10,504 nucleotides of DNA. Origin: Fibrobacteraceae bacterium (GTDB lineage: Bacteria > Fibrobacterota > Fibrobacteria > Fibrobacterales > Fibrobacteraceae). Of this stretch, positions 1-5,590 are shown piece after piece. The position numbers were made by a program, and so were the translations under genes. The notes beneath the pieces are model-generated. The model was not told where the DNA came from. It was given only the letters and a program-made list of their open reading frames with translations, and made no database searches. The stretch covers positions 1 to 10,504 of the forward strand of contig JALNVO010000083.1 in the NCBI GenBank assembly GCA_023231365.1. Direction: 5' to 3'. Every line of letters begins with the position of its first letter. The first letter of the stretch is position 1.

Positions 1-64
1 ACCAGATGATGTGATACTTGCATTCGTAGACTGTATGACTCAATTTTTTTAATGATGAGGGCAT
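1..64 (-). CDS. tnpA: IS200/IS605-family transposase TnpA, N-terminal fragment (runs off the left edge)
   Basis: Read on the minus strand from the ATG at 64-62, the 21 codons present give MPSSLKKLSHTVYECKYHII followed by W. The segment SHTVYECKYHIIW closely matches the start of Y1 (tyrosine HUH) transposases of the IS200/IS605 family, which typically read S-H-x-x-Y-x-C-x-Y-H-I-V-W. The enzyme cuts and rejoins single-stranded DNA at hairpin-marked ends; the HUH motif and catalytic tyrosine lie outside the window. An AAGGAG Shine-Dalgarno (minus strand, 76-71) lies 6 nt before this ATG. Another in-frame ATG at 70-68 directly abuts that site and is a poorer start. Whether the gene is intact cannot be judged. 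Confidence 0.8.
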   Translation of the reverse strand, partial: MPSSLKKLSHTVYECKYHIIW

Positions 65-116
65 TTGCATCTCCTTGTTGGACATTTGCCTGTCCAAGGA
101 ATCTATGCCCTCATCA
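53..116 (-). promoter_or_regulatory. Stem-loop sequestering the tnpA ribosome binding site and start codon
   Basis: A perfect 12-bp inverted repeat (TGATGAGGGCAT at 53-64, its complement at 105-116) encloses an inner hairpin of TTGGACA (78-84) and TGTCCAA (91-97) with a 6-nt loop. A slipped alternative pairs CCTTG at 73-77 with CAAGG at 95-99. In the tnpA transcript the AUG at 64-62 is in the outer stem and the AAGGAG at 76-71 is at least partly paired in either inner fold. IS200 represses its transposase by such a leader structure, so the same role is inferred here. Confidence 0.75.
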
Positions 117-160
117 CCATTTCCGTTTTACTATACTCCAAGCATAGCTATAGAATACCG

Positions 161-191
161 AACCCCCGTGCTTTTCGCGGGGGTTTATTTT
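161..191 (+). terminator. Strong terminator-like hairpin near the IS end
   Basis: AACCCCCG (161-168) pairs with CGGGGGTT (178-185). The stem can extend by a T-G and a G-C pair (169-170 with 176-177), leaving the loop CTTTT. TTTATTTT follows (184-191), so on the plus strand it looks like an intrinsic terminator for RNA leaving the element, such as a transcript antisense to tnpA. The minus strand has only TT after the stem. The same hairpin may be the end structure recognised by TnpA. Both roles are inference. Confidence 0.7.
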
Positions 192-272
192 GACTAAAAA
201 TCAGGCATCATTAGTTTTTAAAAAATAAGGCCTTCTATTTTTTGTTTTCTTCATTCTCAAATTATAAACACC

Positions 273-302
273 TTATCAAAGGCTTTCTATCCTTTTTATA
301 GT
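273..302 (+). promoter_or_regulatory. Possible promoter of the rsmG-parAB operon
   Basis: TTATCA at 273-278 (4 of 6 to TTGACA) and TATAGT at 297-302 (5 of 6 to TATAAT) are separated by 18 nt in an AT-rich leader. Transcription would begin near 309, about 30 nt before the parS palindrome. Matches this good occur by chance in AT-rich DNA. Apart from this and the IS end, 192-337 shows nothing recognisable. Confidence 0.35.
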
Positions 303-337
303 ATTTATTCTTTTTCATCTTCTATTAATATTCTAAA

Positions 338-997
338 TTGTTTCACGTGAAACATTTTTCTGACCCTGGACAAGAGAATCTTCTACTTGATTTTTTGTCT
401 TCATATCAAACTTTTCTTCCAGAGAATGCTTTGGAAAAAATTTTTGACTATACCGAAACAGTTATCAAAGAAAACGAACTAACGAATCTCATTTCCCGGA
501 ATGACATCCCAAAATTTTTAACGCGGCATATTGCAGATTCTTTAATGCCTTTCATCATGCTCAAAAAACAGAACATTTTAAAAGATGGAATGGTTTGGGC
601 AGATATGGGTTCTGGAGGAGGATGCCCTATATTTCCTCTAGCAATAGTTTGCCCTGCAATTAAATTTTTTGCTTCAGAACCACGTTCAAAACGAGTCCAT
701 TTTTTGCAAAGTACAAAAACAGCACTTCATCTCGACAATTTAACTGTTATCGGAAAACGATTTGAAACTTCGCAAATTTCAAGATGCGATATAATTTCTT
801 GCCGAGCTCTTTCTCGTTTCGAAGAAGATTTTAAACGGGCACTTCCTGCACTAAAACATCCTGGATTTTTCATTACTTTTAAAAGTAAGGCTATCGCACA
901 AGAACTTCAAAACATTCCTGATATTCAATTGATAGATTACAATCTTCCTCTGGAACCGCAACAATACTCCTTAGTAATTAAAGGAATCTATGGGTAA
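338..997 (+). CDS. rsmG: 16S rRNA (guanine527-N7)-methyltransferase RsmG (GidB)
   Basis: RsmG methylates N7 of G527 in 16S rRNA using S-adenosylmethionine. The family features are RHIADSL at 63-69, the SAM-binding loop starting DMGSGGG at 89-95, EPRSKRVHFL at 114-123 (the KR-x-x-FL stretch) and SCRALSRF about residues 150-160. The usual FPGxPL after the loop reads CPIFPL here, a small deviation. At 219 residues the length is normal. The start is uncertain: TTG at 338 overlaps parS, GTG at 347 inside parS would give 216 residues, and neither has a visible Shine-Dalgarno. It is the first gene of a five-gene operon and its last 8 nt overlap parA. The rsmG-parA-parB order is common near bacterial origins. 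Confidence 0.93.
   Translation: MFHVKHFSDPGQENLLLDFLSSYQTFLPENALEKIFDYTETVIKENELTNLISRNDIPKFLTRHIADSLMPFIMLKKQNILKDGMVWADMGSGGGCPIFPLAIVCPAIKFFASEPRSKRVHFLQSTKTALHLDNLTVIGKRFETSQISRCDIISCRALSRFEEDFKRALPALKHPGFFITFKSKAIAQELQNIPDIQLIDYNLPLEPQQYSLVIKGIYG
339..354. promoter_or_regulatory. parS: parS centromere site (ParB binding site)
   Basis: TGTTTCACGTGAAACA is a perfect 16-bp palindrome and matches the bacterial chromosomal parS consensus. ParB loads here, clamps with CTP and spreads; ParA then segregates the complex. Its partners parA and parB lie 0.6-1.4 kb downstream. It covers the likely rsmG start codon at 338-340 and in frame encodes FHVKH. I saw no second copy in the window. Confidence 0.95.
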
Positions 998-1775
998 AAT
1001 AATCGCTATATGTAATCAGAAAGGTGGCGTTGGAAAAACAACTACAGCTATCAACCTTGCCGCTAATTTTGCCGCTTTAGAAAAAAAAACTCTCTTGATT
1101 GATATGGATCCGCAAGGAAATGCGTCTCAAGGCGTCGGTTATATTGAGACACAAGAAGAAGATATACATGAGGTTTTAAATTTGGCTGAAAATCCAGAAG
1201 CCCTCAATTATGAATCTTTGAAAAAATTCATCAAGACGACTGAACTTAAATATTTGAGTATTATTACTGCCGGTCCGGATTTGGCTGTCCTTGAAATGGA
1301 ACTCGTCAACGCTATGAGCAGGGAACACCGCTTGGACCGTGTAACAAAAATTTTGAAACAAGAATATGAATTCATCATTATTGATGCTCCCCCTAGCTTA
1401 AATCTCTTGACACTAAATACTTTGACTGCGGCGGATAGCGTACTTATTCCAGTTCAATGCGAGTATTATGCTCTTCAAGGTTTAGCAGAACTTTTCAATA
1501 CAATCCGACTTGTCCAAAAAAATTTGAATAGCAATTTAAATATTGAAGGTGCGCTTCTCACTATGTACGATGCTCGATTGAGCCTTTCTCGCCAAGTTGC
1601 AGACGAAGTGAGAAATTGTATATCGGAACGCGTATTCAAAGTGATGATTCCAAGAAACGTAAAATTAAGCGAAGCCCCTTCACATGGAAAACCTGTCATC
1701 CTTTATGATGTTCAAAGTTCAGGATCTCAGGCTTATATGAAACTCGCTGAAGAAATTATTAATGGGGTAAAATGA
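990..1775 (+). CDS. parA: Chromosome partitioning ATPase ParA (Soj type)
   Basis: This is a 261-residue ATPase of the ParA/MinD class. It has the deviant Walker A KGGVGKTT at 11-18 with the signature lysine at 11, the DMDPQGN switch at 38-44, and the Walker B strand ending in IIIDAPPS about 129-136. There is no N-terminal helix-turn-helix, so it is the small chromosomal (Soj) form rather than the plasmid P1 type. ATP-bound ParA dimers coat the nucleoid, and ParB-parS stimulates hydrolysis and moves along the resulting gradient. The ATG at 990 has AAGGA at 981-985 with 4 nt between, and lies inside the end of rsmG. parB follows after one nucleotide. Confidence 0.96.
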   Translation: MGKIIAICNQKGGVGKTTTAINLAANFAALEKKTLLIDMDPQGNASQGVGYIETQEEDIHEVLNLAENPEALNYESLKKFIKTTELKYLSIITAGPDLAVLEMELVNAMSREHRLDRVTKILKQEYEFIIIDAPPSLNLLTLNTLTAADSVLIPVQCEYYALQGLAELFNTIRLVQKNLNSNLNIEGALLTMYDARLSLSRQVADEVRNCISERVFKVMIPRNVKLSEAPSHGKPVILYDVQSSGSQAYMKLAEEIINGVK

Positions 1776-1776
1776 T

Positions 1777-2670
1777 ATGGGTAAAAAATCAATTGCTCTA
1801 GGCCGTGGTTTGAGCAATATAATGCAAGATCATAGTGTTACTATTGAACAAGTAATCGAAAAAGGCGAAGATGGAAAAGGGCTCCACCTTGAAAAAATAG
1901 ACCTGAATCTGATAGATCCCAATCCTTTTCAACCTCGGAAAGAATTCAACGAAGAAGAACTGAATGAACTTGCTCTCACCTTGAAAACTCAAGGATTGAT
2001 TCAGCCGATTACCGTTAGAAAATTCAACGGACGCTACCAGATCGTCAGCGGCGAACGTCGCACAAGAGCAGCAAGAATTGCAGGCTTCCAAACTATCAAC
2101 GCTTATGTACACGAGCTACTTTCCGACCGAAATATGGCGGAATGGTCCCTGATCGAAAACATTCAACGCGTAGATCTGAATCCGATTGAAATTGCAAGAT
2201 CTTATGAACAACTCATTGAAAATCACGGGTATACTCACGAAGATCTAGCTAAAAATGTAGGCAAATCGAGAGCGGCAATAACAAATTCTATCCGACTTTT
2301 AAAACTTCCAGAAAATGTCCAGCTTTGGATTCAAGAAGGAAAGCTTTCACAAAGCGCTGCACGCTCTCTTTTGAGTCCGGAAATCACAGACCCGGAACAA
2401 ATCGCGAAAAACATTATTGAAAAAGGAATGAATGTCCGCGAAGTTGAAAACATTTCAAAGCAGAAAAAAGAAAATAAAAAAGCAGAAACGGCTCCAATCC
2501 CAGTCGATCCGAATATTTTAGCATTTAACAAAAAATTAGAGGAATTCTTTGGAACAAGAGTTCAAATTCAATCCTCAAAAGCCGACAATTCTCAAGGAAA
2601 AATATTAATTGATTTTTATTCCTTTGAAGATTTAACAAGAATTCAAGAAAAAATAGAAGGATCTGTGTGA
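1777..2670 (+). CDS. parB: Chromosome partitioning protein ParB (Spo0J type, CTP-dependent clamp)
   Basis: ParB binds parS and recruits ParA. Its 297 residues show the family layout. The N-terminal ALGRGLSNIM (7-16) resembles the ParA-stimulating peptide. The CTP-binding domain includes GERRTRA (92-98) and ENIQRVDLNPIE (127-138). A helix-turn-helix lies about 154-176 (THEDLAKNVGKSRAAITNSI). A Lys/Glu-rich linker about 225-240 precedes a C-terminal dimerisation domain. The ATG at 1777 has GGGG at 1764-1767 and lies one nucleotide after the parA stop. The parS site is upstream in the same operon, so ParB loading could influence its own transcription (inference). Confidence 0.96.
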   Translation: MGKKSIALGRGLSNIMQDHSVTIEQVIEKGEDGKGLHLEKIDLNLIDPNPFQPRKEFNEEELNELALTLKTQGLIQPITVRKFNGRYQIVSGERRTRAARIAGFQTINAYVHELLSDRNMAEWSLIENIQRVDLNPIEIARSYEQLIENHGYTHEDLAKNVGKSRAAITNSIRLLKLPENVQLWIQEGKLSQSAARSLLSPEITDPEQIAKNIIEKGMNVREVENISKQKKENKKAETAPIPVDPNILAFNKKLEEFFGTRVQIQSSKADNSQGKILIDFYSFEDLTRIQEKIEGSV

Positions 2671-3470
2671 ATAATAAATACGATACTATCCAGATAATCC
2701 CAGCAAATTCAGGTAAAACGCGGATATTTAAAATTCACGCTGCCGCTTGGAAATTTTTCTTCTGGATTCTTATTATTATTCTTATTCTTTCTATCGTATT
2801 CATTTATAAACTTTCCGAAATAAATGCTTTGATAGTAACTGCAAAACAAATCAAGGCTCAAAATGAAATGCTCGTCAAAAAACAAAAAGAATACGAGGCT
2901 TATTTTTCACAATTAGATTCTATCTATGTGATGGAGAGACAAATAAAGAATATACTAGGAACATATTACGAAACAGACTCTGAAAAATTATCTGCAATAA
3001 TGGAAAAAAACAGATTCAATTATACACCTCCATCTAAAAACAGATTTGATGCAGAAGGAATGAACGGAGTCCAAGCGGATCCACAAGAAAAAAAAGAAAG
3101 AGAAAAAATTCCTAACATAATTCCGACAGTCGGAATTATAAGCAAACAGTATTCAGAAGAGCAAAAACATTTTGGAATAGATATTTCAGCAAAAGAAGGT
3201 GAGCCTGTATTTGCTGCTGCAGACGGAATCGTAGAAAGTGTAAAAAATATAGATGACCTTGGATTAAATATCAGAATCAATCATAATAATGGTTATGTTT
3301 CCAGTTATTCTCATTTACAAAAATCTTTTGTAAAGAAGAAAACAAAAGTTAAAAAGGGTGAAACGATAGGAACTGTTGGAGAAACTGGAAATGCAACAGG
3401 ACCTCATTTGCATTACGAAATTTTGTTAGACAATAAAACAATCGATCCCGAACTTTTAATAGAGGAATAA
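2667..3470 (+). CDS. Membrane-anchored M23 (LytM-type) peptidase
   Basis: This is a predicted zinc endopeptidase that would cut peptidoglycan cross-links. Residues 1-29 are cytoplasmic, about 30-48 form one membrane helix, and about 48-98 look like a coiled coil, with a Lys/Glu-rich linker near 120-150. The M23 domain fills 150-267. The ligand set is complete: H168 and D172 (HFGID), the YSH motif with H216, and H247/H249 (GPHLHYE), so the enzyme looks active. The GTG start at 2667 overlaps the parB stop in a 4-nt GTGA, which implies translational coupling. The bactofilin gene follows after one nucleotide; bactofilin-M23 pairs are known cell-shape modules (for example H. pylori CcmA with Csd1). 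The substrate is not shown by the sequence. Confidence 0.9.
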   Translation: MNNKYDTIQIIPANSGKTRIFKIHAAAWKFFFWILIIILILSIVFIYKLSEINALIVTAKQIKAQNEMLVKKQKEYEAYFSQLDSIYVMERQIKNILGTYYETDSEKLSAIMEKNRFNYTPPSKNRFDAEGMNGVQADPQEKKEREKIPNIIPTVGIISKQYSEEQKHFGIDISAKEGEPVFAAADGIVESVKNIDDLGLNIRINHNNGYVSSYSHLQKSFVKKKTKVKKGETIGTVGETGNATGPHLHYEILLDNKTIDPELLIEE

Positions 3471-3471
3471 T

Positions 3472-3828
3472 ATGGCAAAAATTAGCGATCAACAGTTTAC
3501 TCAAATCAGCCGCTCGATGAATATAATAGGAGATTTTTCAGGGGAAAGCGATATCCGTATAGCAGGGAAAATAAAAGGCAATCTAGTTACAAGCGGCGAT
3601 ATTGTAATTGAAAATACAGGCTTTCTTGAAGGAACGATCAAAACAAGAAATGCGACAGTTGCAGGAAAAATAAATGGTGATATTGAATGCAATGAAAAAT
3701 TGATTCTTGAAGCAAAGTCTTTATTTGTAGGCAATATAAAAACAAAACAACTAATTATTGAATGCGGCGCAAAATTCAAAGGAAACTGCGAAATGCCTGT
3801 TGATAATTCAGAAACCAAGAAACCTTAA
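3472..3828 (+). CDS. Bactofilin (polymerising cytoskeletal protein)
   Basis: This 118-residue protein is nearly all bactofilin domain. From about 16 to 106 it shows the repeating Gly/hydrophobic pattern of a right-handed beta-helix (IIGDFSGESDIRIAGKIKGN, then GFLEGTIKT, AGKINGDIEC, GNIKTKQLIIECGAKFKGNC). It has a short N-terminal tail and an unstructured C-terminal tail. Bactofilins form nucleotide-independent filaments that scaffold wall enzymes and, in Myxococcus, organise ParAB. Its place directly after a membrane M23 peptidase and parAB fits either role. The ATG at 3472 has GAGGA about 3461-3466, inside the end of the peptidase gene. It is the last gene of the operon. Confidence 0.93.
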   Translation: MAKISDQQFTQISRSMNIIGDFSGESDIRIAGKIKGNLVTSGDIVIENTGFLEGTIKTRNATVAGKINGDIECNEKLILEAKSLFVGNIKTKQLIIECGAKFKGNCEMPVDNSETKKP

Positions 3829-3843
3829 AAGGTTTCTTTTTTT
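3817..3843 (+). terminator. Intrinsic terminator of the rsmG-bactofilin operon
   Basis: AAGAAACC (3817-3824) pairs with GGTTTCTT (3831-3838) around the 6-nt loop TTAAAA, and the T-run continues to 3843. The bactofilin stop codon (3826-3828) lies in the loop, so the last codons of the gene form the left arm. Confidence 0.85.
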
Positions 3844-4214
3844 ATTCACTCTGTTGTTTAAATTTTAAACATATAAATATAAAAGACATGGAATTGATGG
3901 TAGTGAATTGTGGAAAAATAAAGAAATTAAATTTATAAGTTGTTGATTTTTAAAAAGATATAAAAACTTTAAAATTGTTATTTATTTTTAGAATTTCTAA
4001 TGTTATCCACTGAATTCAATATTGAAAAATTTTTGCTTTGCGGTTTTCAACAGCTCTTAAATTAACATGCACAAATCTATGTTTGATTTTTTGTTTTCAA
4101 TGCTTTTTAATTAACATGTTGATAAATACATTTATATAAATTGCATTAAATTGATTTTTAATAAGTTAAAAAAGGGCTTTTTTATTTTATAAGTTTAGCT
4201 ACATTTTCAATGCA
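3829..4214. other. AT-rich gene-free region, candidate replication origin (oriC)
   Basis: No gene is seen in these 386 nt. Hand counting gives 71 G+C in 360 bases (3841-4200), about 20%. DnaA-box-like 9-mers occur at 3909-3917 (minus strand TTTTCCACA, fits TTWTNCACA), 4003-4011 (TTATCCACT, one mismatch), 4044-4052 (TTTTCAACA, one mismatch) and 4117-4125 (minus strand TTATCAACA, one mismatch). The stretch about 3915-3998 is almost pure A/T and could be an unwinding element. parS/parAB lie within 3.5 kb and the base skew changes across the region. dnaA itself is not in the window, and AT-rich DNA yields such boxes by chance, so this is a candidate only. Confidence 0.45.
4044..4118 (+). repeat. 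Imperfect direct repeats, about 25 nt, 50 nt apart
   Basis: The unit at 4044-4069 and the unit at 4094-4118 both begin TTTTCAA and end AATTAACATG, with a short variable centre differing by one base in length. A third partial copy, TTTTCAATGC at 4204-4213, is identical to 4094-4103 and ends just before the next start codon. The first unit begins with a DnaA-box-like 9-mer, and the second runs into another at 4117-4125. Confidence 0.6.
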
Positions 4215-4964
4215 ATGGGAATGATGTCATCTTTTTTAAAGATAGGGCAGATTTCTGATACCCATATAAGAGGAAAATATGTCTTATCACAAGATGTAAT
4301 GACTTTACAAAATTTTGTGAAGGTTATTAGAGATGTACAGAAAAAGGATTTGGATCTTGTTGTTTTTTCTGGCGATCTTGCAGAGAATAGGGCAGAAGAA
4401 GATTATGAAGTCTTTTTTAAATTAATAGAAGAATTAAAAAAGCCTTGGTGTTTCATTTCAGGCAATCATGATAATAATTTGCTAATTGAAAAAAAATCTC
4501 CTGTTCCCATACATCTTATTGATGGAAAGCTTTTTTATAAAAGAAAAATAAATAGTTGGCCTCTTTTCTTTTTAGATAGTTCTTCTGGAATAATTTCCAA
4601 TGATCAGTTGGAATGGATGAAAATGGAAGCAGAAAAAGAAAAAGGTGAAGTAATTTTATTCGTCCATCATCCGCCTTGTTTGTGTGGTCATCGTTTTATG
4701 GATGCAAATCATGCTCTCCAAAATATTTCTGAAGTCGTAGATGCTTTGCATCAAATAAAAAATCTTAAGTCCATTTTTGTAGGTCATTACCATTCTGAGA
4801 TGAAGGTTGATATGGGTTGCGGGCAGACTGTTTATGTTGCGCCTTCGACTCAAATGCAGCTGGATCCTAATTTTGAAGAGTTTAAAATTTCAAGTTTCAG
4901 GCCAGCTTGGAGAATGATTGAGTATAAGGATGGAGCTCTTTCAACAAAAGTCCATTTTTTATAG
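4215..4964 (+). CDS. Calcineurin-like metallophosphoesterase (CpdA/class III phosphodiesterase-like)
   Basis: This is a soluble two-metal phosphoesterase of 249 residues with all family motifs in order: D15-x-H17 (SDTH), G53-D54 (SGDLAEN), G83-N-H-D86, H151-H152 (VHHPP) and G190-H-Y-H193. The DTH start, the compact size and the GHYH end resemble CpdA (Icc) cyclic-AMP phosphodiesterase and related enzymes, but the substrate cannot be told from sequence. It stands alone between the candidate origin and the tRNA gene. ATGs at 4215, 4221 and 4224 are all possible starts; none has a clear Shine-Dalgarno. Its codon use is AT-rich like the operon to its left. Confidence 0.85.
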   Translation: MGMMSSFLKIGQISDTHIRGKYVLSQDVMTLQNFVKVIRDVQKKDLDLVVFSGDLAENRAEEDYEVFFKLIEELKKPWCFISGNHDNNLLIEKKSPVPIHLIDGKLFYKRKINSWPLFFLDSSSGIISNDQLEWMKMEAEKEKGEVILFVHHPPCLCGHRFMDANHALQNISEVVDALHQIKNLKSIFVGHYHSEMKVDMGCGQTVYVAPSTQMQLDPNFEEFKISSFRPAWRMIEYKDGALSTKVHFL

Positions 4965-4982
4965 AGTTATTTTTTTTCCCCC

Positions 4983-5011
4983 TTGAATTTTGTTTTGGTT
5001 TTGTCTAAATT
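4983..5011 (+). promoter_or_regulatory. Probable tRNA-Met promoter
   Basis: TTGAAT (4983-4988) and TAAATT (5006-5011) are exactly 17 nt apart. Transcription would start near 5018, just before the mature tRNA 5' end at 5022. Each box matches the sigma-70 consensus at 4 of 6 positions. Confidence 0.5.
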
Positions 5012-5021
5012 ATGGGCACTT

Positions 5022-5095
5022 GGCGGTTTAGCTCAGTTGGTTAGAGCGTCGGAATCATAATCCGCAGGTCCGGGGTTCAACTCCCTGAACCGCTA
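5022..5095 (+). tRNA. tRNA-Met(CAT), elongator type
   Basis: The 74 nt fold as a cloverleaf. The acceptor stem pairs GGCGGTT with AACCGCT, the D stem pairs GCTC with GAGC, the anticodon loop is ATCATAA with CAT at 5056-5058, the T arm pairs CGGGG with CCCTG around TTCAACT, and the discriminator is A at 5095. The G1-U72 end pair and general sequence resemble Bacillus-type elongator tRNA-Met. A lysidine-modified tRNA-Ile2, which also has CAT, is the main alternative. Initiator tRNA is unlikely because the anticodon stem lacks three G-C pairs next to the loop. The outermost anticodon-stem pair (T27/C43) is mismatched. CCA is not encoded. Confidence 0.9.
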
Positions 5096-5117
5096 CGATT
5101 TTTTGGAAGGAGCTTAA

Positions 5118-5558
5118 ATGATGAAAACAAAGCTTTTGCTGTTTACGTTGTTGTTGGCTTCTTCGCTTTGCTGTATGAGTTGTGATGATGGGGGTGATGA
5201 TTTGACACCCCAACTCCCGAATGCAAATGGTTATCAAAAACAAGGCGCAATGCCTTTGTCTGTTCCTTCTTTTTCTGGTCCTGCTTCCACAATTATAGAT
5301 GAAAAGAAAGCCCGCCAATATGCTGGTGCAAGCGCTGCACTAGTTCTTTTAGGCGAGCAGTGGTCTTCTAAAATTGAAGAAGCAAAGGGCCAGGATAAAG
5401 TTGTTATTCTTCAGAATTATGAAAAAGCAAGGGAACAAGTTTGCATCCGCGTCGGTTTAGCGGGCCTTGCCGAATACAATTGGATTACTTCTGCTGCAAT
5501 GAAGGATTCAAGTAATGCCGATGTATTCTTAAAAGCAGGCATTAAGGTAACGTATTGA
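5118..5558 (+). CDS. Predicted small lipoprotein, unknown function
   Basis: The 146-residue product starts with a lipoprotein-type signal peptide: positive residues at 3-5, a Leu-rich core at 6-17, then LCCMSC. The probable acylated cysteine is C22 (CMSC), a loose lipobox because position -3 is Cys. Asp at +2 and +3 would favour inner-membrane retention under the E. coli rule, which may not hold here. A Gly/Pro-rich stretch (25-60) precedes a mostly helical domain (62-146) with no motif I recognise. The start is well supported by GGAAGGAG at 5105-5112 ahead of tandem ATGs at 5118 and 5121. The gene begins 22 nt after the tRNA with no hairpin terminator between, so it may share the tRNA transcript. 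Confidence 0.75.
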   Translation: MMKTKLLLFTLLLASSLCCMSCDDGGDDLTPQLPNANGYQKQGAMPLSVPSFSGPASTIIDEKKARQYAGASAALVLLGEQWSSKIEEAKGQDKVVILQNYEKAREQVCIRVGLAGLAEYNWITSAAMKDSSNADVFLKAGIKVTY

Positions 5559-5590
5559 TATTTTTTTTGAATAGGTAAATTTTAAAATAA

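Larger units (their letters stand above)
1..191 (-). mobile_element. End of an IS200/IS605-family insertion sequence (5' end of tnpA side)
   Basis: The minus strand carries the first codons of a Y1 transposase, preceded by two hairpins (53-116 and 161-185). That order, a terminal hairpin, then a hairpin over the transposase ribosome binding site, then tnpA, is the known left-end organisation of IS200. These elements have no terminal inverted repeats and make no target duplication, so the exact edge cannot be read from one end; it should lie a little beyond the second hairpin, roughly 190-230. The insertion sits between whatever lies left of the window and the rsmG-parAB operon. Confidence 0.75.

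Noticed and set aside
2..52. Plus-strand frame ending PDDVILAFVDCMTQFF then TAA, looking like a gene's C-terminus
   Set aside because: The opposite strand in the same codon register gives a clear Y1 transposase start with a Shine-Dalgarno, so this is its antisense shadow.
4003..4011. TTATCCACT as a full DnaA consensus box
   Set aside because: The last base deviates from TTATCCACA, so it is listed only as box-like.
4168..4183. AAAAAAGGGCTTTTTT as a terminator
   Set aside because: The stem would be only A-T pairs around a 4-nt loop, too weak, with no gene ending nearby.
3829..4214. CRISPR-like array from the direct repeats
   Set aside because: Only two imperfect units and one partial copy with unequal spacing, and no cas genes.
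5055..5318. Minus-strand frame ending in GVEPRTCGL across the tRNA gene
   Set aside because: That tail is the familiar translation of antisense tRNA; the rest is antisense to the lipoprotein gene, which has a strong Shine-Dalgarno.
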